From the NCBI RefSeq assembly GCF_020379485.1, contig NC_063436.1:27774423-27838422 (forward strand): 64,000 bases of DNA, read 5' to 3'. Positions 45,659 to 56,170 of this stretch are shown in pieces (position 1 is the first letter of the stretch; each line of letters begins with the position of its first letter). Both the position numbers and the translations under genes were made by a program. This DNA comes from Brassica napus (taxonomy: Eukaryota; Streptophyta; Magnoliopsida; Brassicales; Brassicaceae). Under the pieces are notes generated by a model. That model had not been told where the DNA came from and made no database searches. It worked only from the letters and a program-made list of their open reading frames with translations.

Positions 45659-46498
45659 TTATTCTTTGGTGAGGGGAGATCCAATGCCGTGACGGCGCGT
45701 GGGGAACACGAGGAAGAAGCCGCCGCAAACAACGCCGATGATGAAAGGCAAACCGGTAAGGAGCTCCTTGGTGTCTTCGGAAGGAACGGGGAACAAGCAA
45801 CGGATCACGTTCTGATCAAACATGGAGATTGCAAAGAAGACGAGCATTGACATGATTGCATGCATGAAATCAATAAACCTTAGCTTATACTTTTCCTTCT
45901 CCTCCTCTGTTAGAGTGATCGTTCCATCCATTACCATTAAACCACTTGGTGTCGCTAAACCGTATCTGACCTGTAAAAGAAAAGGCAGAATCATCATGTT
46001 TTCAAAACCTAACTTGTGAAAGAATTTACAAATTGAAGCATGCCCGGTCCATGAGATTTTAGAGGATATAAACAATTTAGTAAATTTTAATAACTAAAAA
46101 AAAAAAAAAATTTGTAAATTATTTTAAATTTTTTGGAGTTATATATATGCCAATGTTTCAAATTGTTATGCCCAAAACGGTTCATGAATGGGAGAGAGAT
46201 GTGTTACCTTGCCGCGTGGGTCTCTGAAGGAGTCGGTGAAGGAAAGTAGGAAGCAAGAGGCGGCGCAGACGAAGACAAGGAAGCAGGTGAGCCAGCGACT
46301 GGCGATGGTTGGACACTGGCCCTGATGGGTTAGGACAGGACACATTATTTGGAAACCCATTACAGAACCGGTGGGGAGGAGATTTGAGAGATGAGCTGTT
46401 CCTTTGAATGCTTTCCTCGCCACTTTTTGGACTTTCGACTTTGGTTTTCTTGGTGCTTCAGGTAATGAAGATATCAGCAAGTGCTGCGTTTCCGCCAT
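45659..46498 (-). CDS. DUF679 domain membrane protein 7 (DMP7)
   Basis: Two exons, 46498-46208 and 45970-45659, join to 200 residues. I start at Met-Ala-Glu-Thr, the first residue aligned with the family; an ATG 11 codons upstream lies in the leader. Four hydrophobic segments are visible: near 55-70, 80-98, 135-155 and 170-190. A basic Lys-Ser-Lys-Val-Gln-Lys N-terminal region precedes them. DMP proteins are small plant-specific membrane proteins of ER, tonoplast or plasma membrane, linked to membrane remodelling, senescence and, for DMP8/9, gamete fusion. The role of DMP7 is not established to my knowledge. It corresponds to AT4G28485. Confidence 0.9.
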
Positions 46499-47907
46499 TA
46501 CCTTAAAAAAAAAAACTAATTTACCCTGCAAAGTTTGAATGTTTAGAGAATGTCTCTTTGGACAAAGGTTTTATGGGTTCTTTTGTTTTGTGTCTTGTTC
46601 CGTTGAGCTGTTGTGTTCAGGTTTCGAGGTTGATATTCTGTTCTTCCATTTTTTATGTTTCTGTTGCAGGTCAGGGTTTACCAACATAAACGTTAGAACG
46701 AAATAGAATTGGAGTTAATGAAACAAGAAAGGGGAGTTTTCATAACAGAACGTTTGTTACCGTTTCCTAGTGTATATGTAAGTAAATTCTAACAAAAGTT
46801 ACTTTTATTATATTGATGATGATATCAAACATATGTGATTTTGTTGAAAATCTCATATACACAGTCCAAATGTTCTTTTATTAATCTGTAACCAATTTAT
46901 ACTAAAAACAACACCATGAAATTCATTTAAAATTATCATTTAACGAAATTGTTTACAGATTTCATATTATAAACAAAATCACGACCTTTTGAACTGTTCT
47001 GAACCTTCTTTACTGATGGCATGCAGCTGATTGACAAAATGAATATGGACTTCTGTTATGTTTGATATAAACAAATATATGGTGACTTTAATCATTATTC
47101 GTTTCAAATATATAACACAAGTTTATTTTGAAGCTCAGGAATAAAACCGATTACGTAAATGTTTGGAGTATTAAAAAACGTTCAATAAACAAAACTCCGT
47201 GACTGTTTTGAGCTTTGTGCAGTTAACTACTGAGATCTGGACGAAACGTACGTTATGTTTAATACAGTTTAGACGAATGCCCGTAAATGTATATGTAAGT
47301 TAACTAAGATGAATCTTGTAACGCTATCTAACTAAGATAAAGATATGACGAAATCAAATGGGTGTGCACTGCTAGTCTGCTACTACACTTGACCAATGCG
47401 GTTTATAACCGGTTATCGATCCCATACTTTATCTCGGGTTCAAAGAAGAGATTAGCAAAGTCATTCACATTGGTCTTCTAATCTTCTATGCATGAAAAAG
47501 TTGCAATCATGCTTCAAGAAGTGCCTGGTATTGTTTCAAAAAGTAGTCCAAATGCGTCAAAACGGTAGCGGTACTACACGGTAGACTTGAACAGTGATTG
47601 AGAATATGGACCTGGCCGGATAACGTTGGGCCATAAATTGTTATTGGTGTGTGTTTAAGTTAGGTGAATTGTAAGAAATCAAAAACAGAAAAGTGGAGCT
47701 TTCTGATTACGTAATAGCTCTTAATGTTATGAAGTTTAGATATTTAAAATAACGCAATGATTACAACATTTGATGGTTGGTCCACCTCCACCCTATAGCC
47801 AACCTTCATTTAGTCATACTCGGTCACATTAATTTGCAAACTATTTTGCATTCTGAGGATCGAATTTTGAAAAAAATATCTTAAACTTCATCATGTCTTT
47901 ATCTTAC
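46499..47907. other. Intergenic DNA; expected HAESA locus is absent
   Basis: I find no open frame of use and no leucine-rich-repeat kinase sequence. Bases 47893-47907 are the left target duplication of the LINE that follows. Confidence 0.55.
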
Positions 47908-48671
47908 TTTACCACTATATCTCTTCCTCTATCTACTGATGTTGATGATGTATTTGGCAAGCTACTGATTACCCTTTGAATGTGTTTAATTCTCAGGCGA
48001 CATGGAAGATCTTGAGGCCAAGACAGCCTGACCAACCATGGCATGACGTTGTGTGGTTCAAAGGGGCAATCCCTAAGCATGCTTTCACGATGTGGGTGAC
48101 GAATTATGATAGATTACCGACTAGGACCAGGCTTGCAACATGGGATCTAACGATTTCAGTTACTTGTCCACTCTGCGCATCTCTTCCAGAAACGAGAGAC
48201 CATCTTTTCCTCTCCTGCCGCTACACTTATGATATCTGGTCGCAGGTTTTTATCAGATGCAGGCCCCCCTCTCAGATGTTTGTCGATTGGGCGGAGCTTC
48301 TATCTTGGATCCGGGCTGGCACGGATAAGAAGAAGATTCTGCTAAAGAAGCTAGCTGTTCAAGCCGTCATCTTTCAGATATGGAAACAGAGGAACAACCT
48401 AATCCATAACAATGCCTATCTACCTCCTTCCTCTGTTTTCAGGGCTATTGACAGGGAGATAAGAAATATAATCTCCTCTAGGAGATCCACAAAGCAGTTC
48501 ACTTCTCTAATGGTGTGGTTAGTTTAAAGCTTTTGCTATCCTTTCTATAGGATGTTCTTGATTCATCTTGTTTTTTCCTTTATTTTTGCCAAGATGTATC
48601 AAAACTTAAGGTCTTGCTTTTGTAAAACCTTCTTTTCATTTATATGATATTTACAATTTAGCAAAAAAAAA
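47908..48671 (+). mobile_element. 5'-truncated LINE insertion
   Basis: The frame at 47976-48527 encodes the zf-RVT domain at the C-terminal end of plant LINE polyproteins: Trp-Phe-Lys-Gly-Ala-Ile-Pro-Lys-His, then Cys-Pro-Leu-Cys and Asp-His-Leu-Phe-Leu-Ser-Cys. A short poly(A) at 48662-48671 ends the element. The flanks ATGTCTTTATCTTAC (47893-47907) and ATGTATTTATCTTAC (48672-48686) match at 14 of 15 bases, a LINE target duplication. Only the last 0.76 kb of the element was inserted, the usual result of incomplete reverse transcription. The frame is open but lacks RT and endonuclease. Confidence 0.85.
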
Positions 48672-48686
48672 ATGTATTTATCTTAC

Positions 48687-49097
48687 ACCAAAACTTATAC
48701 ACAGTTTATAAATTCATAGTGGTGGATGTGAATTGGAAATTTCAATTCTACCACAAGTTTAATACCATTTTTCAAATATATCATTAATGAATGACTATTT
48801 TCATAAATACCATAAATTTATGATAAAATAACACTAAACTAATTTTCTAAATATTTATTAACATTTATAAACACATCTCCAACCCCTTAATGCTAAATTC
48901 TAAACACTAATCACTAAAATTTGAACCTAAATTTTAATATATTTTTAATTGAGGATATTTTTGAAAATTGGTACTTAACTTGTAGTATTTTTAGCAATTT
49001 CTCATTCATAAATGTGATTATGAAGTTATATTTATAAGTTACCAGATAGACGAGCATAGACTAGACAATAATAAAAGGTATAACATGACTTCAGATC
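48687..49097. other. AT-rich intergenic DNA
   Basis: No gene. The sequence looks repeat-derived but shows no ends that I can define. Confidence 0.4.
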
Positions 49098-49219
49098 TTC
49101 GAGTAGAGGACTTTAACTCGAGATGCCCCTCCCTCTCCATTAGAAATGCTGATTTCACCCTGTAATAAAAAATAATATATTTTTTATTTTTTTTTAAATA
49201 TAAAATCGGGTAAATCGTG

Positions 49220-49723
49220 GTTAAAGACGCTAGGGACCTTAATGAAACCAACTTATTACCAACCCGACCTGCTCTACCCGACCCAACCAAACTGAACCGG
49301 ATCCTATTCTCTAAACGAAGCGTTTCGTCTCTCTCCCTCTCTACCCGACCCAATCTAAATCCCGTCTCGTCCCTCTCCGGCTTCTCTCTTGCGATTGCGC
49401 GAAACCCTAGCCTCCGTGCTTTGTGGCTTTCTCCGTCGTCCTCCTCCGTCTAAATCGAGAATCAATCAATCTCTCCGTGGACGTCCTCTCTCCCTCTTAT
49501 TTCTCGGGTCTCAACTCTCTAGAGTCGAGAACTGCTTCGTTTCTTCTTCTTTCTCCGACGAAATCTAGTCTCCATCTTCGTTCCTTTTCGTAAGTGAGTA
49601 GTTTCCTTTGAGTATTACATTGTTGAGATGTAATAATTGATGTTTGCTATGCGGTTTGCATTTGGATTAATTGACAGTGACTTGTTGTGTTTTTAACAGC
49701 GTTTCTAATTTCTTGTACAGGAA
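49220..49723 (+). promoter_or_regulatory. Host-like leader of the DUF1985 gene
   Basis: A CT-rich stretch with AAACCCTAG (49402-49410, telo-box-like), GC-richer than the rest of the element, ends in an apparent leader intron (splice donor GTAAGTGAG at about 49590, acceptor CAG just before the ATG). It reads like the 5' UTR of a constitutively expressed plant gene and might have been captured from the host. The start of transcription is inferred. Confidence 0.45.
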
Positions 49724-52700
49724 ATGAAGGGGCGAAAAAGAAAGAATCCATCTACTACGTGCGTTGGAGTCTCCAGTAGAACTAGAGCTAGAAAGGTGGT
49801 CTCAGCTGGGAATGAGCCGGCAAGAGAAACGACTGTAGTTTCTCTCTCTGTTGATTCAGAAAGTGATGACATGTCTGCTGTATCATCTAAGGTAGTTTGT
49901 GCACTCGTTTTAATCATTGTCAGTGTGAAAGTATACTAATTTTAGTAGTAACAAATGACTAATACATATATATTATGATTGCAGGCAAGGCAACCACCAC
50001 AGCCCCTTGAATTATGCTTCAAGAGCACAGAGTTCACGAAGACTTGCAAGATTCAAACCAAGTGCCTTGTGAAGAATACAGTGGACGTGATTAAGAAGCT
50101 TAAGGAGGAGGTTAAATGGTTCACAACCCATCCTCAATTTCGTCACTTCTTCCACATGCCTGATGAACAATACCTGAAGCTCCAAGGAATGTGGATGTTA
50201 CTCTTGCGCACCATTTCGACTGAAGAAGAAGATGTTGCATGGTTTGGTGTGAATGGTGTTCCCATCCGCTATTCTATGAGGGAGCATGCCCTCATCTCGG
50301 GCTTAGACTGCCATGAGTATCCGAGGAAATATTTGAAGCTTGGGAGTACGAAGTTTGTGGATTATTACTTCGGTGGACTAAAGAAGATCACCATAGCAGA
50401 TGTGGAGCACAAGCTGTTGTCTATGAAGACGCCATGCAATGATAGATTGAAGATGGCTGTCTTGTTCTTCCTTGGTCGGGTTATCAGAGGACAGACAAAG
50501 GATTGCGGACCAGTAGACCCGTTCATCTTAAGGATCGTGGAAGATTTGGATGTTTGCAGAACATTTCCATGGGGTCGTTTGACATTTGAAGATGCAATAA
50601 AGAACATCAAGCATATGATGGAGCTTCTGAAGGGTGAAGTGCACTCGGCATGCGGCTTTCCTGGATTCATAATTCCATTAGAGGTAAAGCATACAATTTA
50701 GTCAAATATGAGTTGTTTTATAACCGTAAATCTGATAGCGCTACTATATTTGTGTAGATTTTGGCTTTTGAATGTATTCCTAAGCTGGGGAAAACATTTC
50801 GACTATCTACAGACACACCTTCTGAAGATTGTCCTAGGATGTGCAAGAGCCGGTTTACAAAGAGTAGCATGAAGGGCTATCCTTTGGAAGATATATATGC
50901 TGCACTTGGACACACAAAGGTATATGTATATATACTTTGTAGTAGAAACTAGAAGAATATAATAAAATTTAAACTGATTTTCCTTTTTTGTTTTTTTTTC
51001 AGGTTATTAACAGTGTGTTGGTGCCAACTGTGGGTGAGGAAATCATGCTGGCTCGTATAATTGATGAGGAGCGAGAGTATCATTGTGAGGGAAGCACAAG
51101 TGATACTTGGAACCACTGGCTAAATGTGAAGCAGAAGAAGATATTTTGGAAAGAGCTATACGACTTAGATGTTGCTGCACGAGTGTTTAAGAAGAAGAAG
51201 GACAAAGAAAAGGTGACGTTTTTAGAAGATTCGTCTTCTAAATTTGGGTTGGAGAGCTTGAAAGCTCTGGAAGAAAAGATTTTGGGGGCCATGAGTGAAG
51301 GGTTTTCTGGTCTTAAATCAGTGGTGGAGGCAAAGCTGGGTGATATGGATGTGAGGATGAGTAAATTAGAAAAGAACCAGCGACAACTTAAAAGAAGGGC
51401 TAAGAAAATAGAAGAAAAGCTGACTTCTATTGAGAGCAACAAAAATGAGGAGAGGAACTATGGTGAAGATATGGATTTTGGATGGGATGATAGAGATTAT
51501 GGTAGAGCTGAAGGGAAGGAAAACAGTGAGAAGGCTAAGGAAGACAAGGAAAACAGTGAGTCTGGCGAGGAAAAGGATGTGGTCTCGGGTGGGGAAAACA
51601 GTAAGGATGGTGAGAAAGACAAGGGAAATGTAGAGGAAGAAGAAGAGAAGGAGAACGAGGCTGATAAAACAGAGCTGGGAACTAGAGAAAAAGATGAGGT
51701 CTCTGAAGAAGATTACGATACTGAGGAAGAGGCTGAGAAGAGGAGAGTAGAGGCGGATGCGTTATGGAAGAGTATTCTTTCTGAAGAGACTGAGTATCTA
51801 GAGAAAGAGGCTGATAAAGTTGCCAAGGGAACTCCTACACCACCACGTGGTAGACCGAAGAGATTGGCCGCGAGAAAAATAGTACTTACACCACCAGAGG
51901 AGTTTTTAAGAGGACCAACGGTAACTGCGCCATCACCTATCGAGACTGAAAAAGAGGCTGAGACAGTTGTCGAGGAAGAGGGTGAGGAGATGACAGTTGA
52001 AGCCGAAGAAAGTGACGAGGAGAGTCTCACAGAAAAAAATGCTGAAGAAATGGTGGAGGAAGAAGAAGATGTGGAGGAGAGTCCCACCGAGAAAATAGCC
52101 GAAGAAATGGTGGAGGAAGAAGAAGGTGTGGAGGAGAGTCCCACCGAAAAAATTGCTGAAGAAATGGTGGAGAAAGAAGAAGGTGTGGAGGAGAGTCCCA
52201 CCGAAAAAATTGCTGAAGAAATGGTGGAGAAAGAAGAAGCTGTGGAGGAGAGTCCCACCGAAAAAAATGCTGAAGAAATGGTGGAAGAAGAAGCTGAGGA
52301 AGCAGAGGAAGCAGAGGAAGCAGAGGAAGCTATGGAAGCAGAGGAAGCTGAGGAAGCAGAGGAAGAGGCGGATAAAGTGGTTGAGAAAGAGGCTGAGACA
52401 GTTGTCGAGGAAGAGGGTGATAAATACACTGATGAAGAAAAGCAAATGTGGGCCTTGGTCGTTTACAAGGCTAGTGAGGAGATGGCGGATGGGACCACTG
52501 AGGTGAGGAGAGATGGAACCAATGAGGTGAGGACAGGGTTCAAGCTTAGGTGCAAACAGAAGATAATGATGTATGGCAAACCAAGGGGGAAGAAAAAACC
52601 TCAGCGGCCCCAGAGTCAAGAATCAGCACCTGTGATTGCACGTACGCCAAGGGAGAAGAGAAAACCTCAGCGGCTGCAGAGTCCCTACACGCAGGTGAAG

Positions 52701-52751
52701 ACAGAAGACATTGACGGGCCTAAGAAGAAGCGTAAAACAAAGGTTAAGTAG
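49724..52751 (+). CDS. DUF1985 protein, candidate VANC-like anti-silencing factor
   Basis: Four exons, 49724-49891, 49985-50683, 50758-50919 and 51003-52751, join to 925 residues. A basic N-terminus (Lys-Gly-Arg-Lys-Arg-Lys) is followed from about 70 to 300 by a DUF1985 domain. Visible blocks include His-Phe-Phe-His-Met-Pro, Tyr-Ser-Met-Arg-Glu-His-Ala-Leu-Ile-Ser-Gly-Leu and Phe-Leu-Gly-Arg-Val. Then comes a coiled-coil-like Lys/Glu stretch, a long Glu-rich region with five 19-residue repeats, and a Lys/Arg C-terminus (Lys-Lys-Lys-Arg-Lys, nuclear signal). No Ulp1 protease domain is visible. As I recall, VANC proteins of Arabidopsis VANDAL elements carry DUF1985, bind short motifs in their own element and remove DNA methylation there. 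I infer a similar role. It could instead be a DUF1985 protein of unknown function like those in other Mutator-like elements. Confidence 0.75.
52017..52301 (+). repeat. 57-bp coding tandem repeat, five copies
   Basis: Units at 52017, 52074, 52131, 52188 and 52245 each encode 19 residues of the pattern Glu-Glu-Ser-Pro-Thr-Glu-Lys-Ile/Asn-Ala-Glu-Glu-Met-Val plus acidic residues. Unit 1 has Leu for Pro, and the last unit grades into Glu-Ala-Glu runs. The in-frame unit length keeps the gene open. The long minus-strand frames here are shadows. Confidence 0.9.
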
Positions 52752-52994
52752 GCGTCTGAAAATTATTTATGTATTTGAAGTCTTTAAAACTTGGTAGGAT
52801 GCTTTTGGATGTAATATGCTTTTGGGTGTTTAAACTTGGTTGTGGTATGCTTTTGGATGTTTAAACTTGGTTGTATAATGTGTTTTGGATGTTAAAAAAC
52901 AGGTTTGGAAACTGTTTTCAAGTTAGGCTATGTCCAAAAATGATTCAGATGGATAACTGGTCTTACTACTAGGTTTACTAAGGCCAAAAACGTG

Positions 52995-53107
52995 TTAATA
53001 AATGTACTCATGTAAAACGTGCAACCGGTATATACATAAATATATTCATAGCACATGTTAATAAATGTACTCATGTAAAACGTGCAATCGGTATATACAT
53101 AAATATA
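52995..53107. repeat. 63-bp tandem duplication in the inter-gene region
   Basis: TTAATAAATGTACTCATGTA plus about 28 more bases recurs 63 bp downstream (52995 and 53058) with one base change. It lies in the non-coding DNA between the two convergent genes. Confidence 0.85.
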
Positions 53108-53550
53108 ATATTCAAATTACACTTAGTTATTCTTGGTATTCTTCAAGGAGTTAGTAATACTACCTTACACATAGTAATTCTTTGGCAATTTTTAGGTTTT
53201 TCTAGTTAAACCCGTAGAATATGAAATTTTTTTTAGTAAAACCAATGATTTTACACTATGATTATCATCAAAGAAAACATTTGCAGCAGAATTTTTCGAG
53301 GAATATGTATTTTGTTAGATTTTTCTAGCTATAGTCTAACCATTCACACACTAACAATGTAAGTTAAGGACATTTTTTAGAAAACTGAATAGGTTTTTCT
53401 TAAACTATTGAAAATAATAATCAAAATAGTTTTAATATATATATTTATCAAATATATAGTCTACGAATTGATAATACTCATGAAAAATATAAGGGTTCTA
53501 TATACTAAACATAAATACTCGTACTAATATATATGTAGTCCAAATCACAC

Positions 53551-53698
53551 ATAGTAATTCCAGAAAATCTAGTATTCCAAATAACATATAGTAATTTCAG
53601 AAAATCTAGTAGTCCAAATAAAACATAGTAAACTCAGTAATCTCAGTAATCCAAACAAGACATAGTAAGCTCAGTAAACCCAGTAATCCTAGAAATCA
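53551..53698. repeat. Four 37-bp tandem repeats rich in AGTAAT words
   Basis: Units start at 53551, 53588, 53625 and 53662, with an exact 37-bp period. Each begins ATAGTAA and contains further AGTA words (CTAGTATTCC, CTAGTAGTCC, CAGTAATCC, CAGTAATCC). The last unit overlaps the stop codon of the transposase gene. TAGTATTCC at 53570-53578 differs by one base from YAGTATTAY, the motif I recall for the VANC21 protein. Confidence 0.88.
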
Positions 53699-56170
53699 AA
53701 CACCTGGACCTGCACCAATTCCACATTCAAAATACGCTCCCATACCTCCTCCTCTCGCTCTGCCTGTGCCGCTGGAACTGCCAGCGCCACTGGTACTGCC
53801 TGTGCCGTTAGCGGTGCCTGTGCCGTCAGCGGTGCCTGTGCCGCTGGCTCTACCTGTGCCGCTGGCTCTCCCTTTGCCTCTTTTTCCTCTTCCACGAGAT
53901 TCTCCTGCCGATGGAAATCGAGTTTGCTGCGGTTTTCCTTTTTTGACTTCATAATCTGGAGGAAGCACTTTCATTGCTTTAACTTCTTCAGGTATAATCC
54001 AATCAGACATATGAGGAACAGGATATATTGTCCTGTGATAAGCCAAAGCCCATTGCTCCACTAAATAGTACTTAGAACAATACTCAGATAGATGAAGTTC
54101 CTTTCCCGCTTTATCAGTCATGAATGTGGCAGCAGCTACTGCATGGACACATGGGTATTTGTCTTTATCAAATTGCTCACAGCTACAAGTCATCATAGCC
54201 ATATCAACGGTATAATGCTTCCCGTCACTTCCTGAGACACTGTACTCAAGATGGAAGCTGTTTAACTCGACAACGGAAAGAAACCCTGCATCAACACATC
54301 TTTTAGACATTTCCGCTTCCACAATAGGAACAAGCTTTAGTGCGGGTGGTATTTCAGCTGCCTCCTTCCTATGTATGTTGAACCATTCAGCCATTTTCCC
54401 GATGATGAAATCACACATTGGTAGTATGTTTAACTTTCTCGCGTCACTAATAACACCATTAAAAGATTCCACTGAATTGGTGGTGTCAACATTGTACCTA
54501 TCTCCTTCAAAGTAACATCTCGCCCATTTCCTCTCTTCAACACTTTTGTCAAGATACTCCGCTGCGCTAGGATACCTCATGCGAAAAGCATTATAAAGGT
54601 TCAAGAACTCAGCCTCTGTATAAGCGTGTGCACAGCCCATAAACTTAAACGTGCAAGTTTCTCTGTTGTTACGGACATGTACTTTAACATTCTGAGCCAA
54701 ATGTCATATACAATAACCATGAGCGGCCTGAGGGAACACTAGACTTACTGCCTTGATCAAGCTTTTGTTTCTATCTGAAAGAAACACCAATCCAGGAACA
54801 TCAGATATCACTGATTTCAACTGTTCCATAAACCACACCCAACTATGCTCTTTCTCACCATCTGCAATACCAAACGCAATTGGATAGTGGTGATGATCGG
54901 GATCTTGAGCAGTCGCAACAAATAGAACTCCACCATAAACATTCTTCAGGTGTGTTGCATCGACAATGAGGACTTTCCTCATAGCGGTAAACCCTTCTAT
55001 GCTAGCTCCCAAAGCAAAAAACAGATATTTAAACTTTTGGGCCTCATCCACAACCACTCGAGCTACTGTGCCAGGATTCGACTGCTTCAGCATGTGCATA
55101 TAAGAATTTAATAAAGTATAACTCTCTTCTGGACTTCCTCGCACTTTATTAGCAGCTAATCTTTTTCCTCTCCATGACGTTGTGTATGATACTTTCACAG
55201 CCACCCTGTGATGAACCAGCTGGATCAAGGCGTTGGGAGCTGGTGTGTCTAAACTACCGGGATAATCTTGAGCCAAAACAGCTGCAACGATTCCTGGTGT
55301 GCCTCTCCTTCTATTAGGAAGTGTTCTTGTAGTAACAACAGAACATCTATGCTGTTTGATGTAACTTCTAACCGTCCAACTATCTGAATTCATCAACTTT
55401 GCAACACGCACATACCACTTGCAGCCTTCTTTGGCTGCTCGGCATTTTATCACATATCTCTTAGTGTCCGACTTAATTACATCATACTCAAAACACTTCA
55501 GATGTGAAGCCGTCTGAATATGAACTTGTGCTTCCTCCTTGGTTCTAAATTCTTGACCTACAGCCAAATCCATACCATCATCCCGTTCTTTGACAGCTGG
55601 GGTTACTTCAACTGATGGTCTTGCTTCTGTATCTTCAATCACAATTGCATCTCTTTCGGTGACATTACCATGAATTTCAATGTCATCGTAAAGTGTGAGC
55701 ACACCATCTGCTTCACAAGCCTCTCTATCAGTAGCCCATGTATCAGTAGCCTCTCCATCAGTAGCCTCTCTATCGGATAGACCGACATAGACATCAGCTT
55801 CATCATCCTCTTCTTGGACCGTTTTGTTGAACTCCACATGTAGAACACTTCTACACTTCTCATGATTTACTTGCAGTAGATAACCAAAAACATCTTCATC
55901 ATTCCAGACATATGATAGCTTGTTTGAATACAAGACCATTGGAAAGTAACTAATCTTCGTTTCCACCTTATATCCATCTACCTTTATCTTTCTGCAAATA
56001 CGCTCAACCAAAGCAGAGTATGTGATCTCCTCCACTGATTCCTTAAACACAATCGTGTGAATTTCATCTTCTCCTTCACCATCTCCCGAAATCCATTTCA
56101 TTTCGGCCCCATCCTTGATATAATATCCCCCGTAGTCAAAACAAATGATTGTGCAAGGTGGATTTTGCAT
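53696..56170 (-). CDS. MURA-type Mutator transposase, one internal stop
   Basis: A single frame of 825 codons, broken once by TGA at 54704-54706 (codon 489), between the conserved His-Gly-Tyr-Cys and the following Leu-Ala-Gln-Asn-Val. Both halves are otherwise intact and in the same frame, so this is a nonsense change and not a frameshift. The N-terminus resembles a PB1-like MuDR domain. A Cys/His zinc-binding DNA-binding domain lies near 204-277 (Cys-Lys-Trp ... His-Arg-Cys). The MULE catalytic domain (Asp-Ala-Thr-His, Ser-Asp-Arg, Glu-His-Ser-Trp) lies near 397-483. A SWIM zinc finger (Cys-Ser-Cys ... Cys-Val-His) follows near 662-680, then a Gly-Thr/Ala/Ser-rich tail. Without read-through the product would lose the SWIM finger and part of the catalytic region. 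The element may then depend on a relative for transposition. Confidence 0.9.

Noticed and set aside
51713..52619. Two long minus-strand ORFs rich in Ser or Phe
   Set aside because: Antisense shadows of the Glu-rich repeat region of the DUF1985 gene.
54701..54706. Two separate transposase genes or an intron at this point
   Set aside because: The halves are in the same frame with a single TGA between them and no splice signals; one interrupted gene explains it better.
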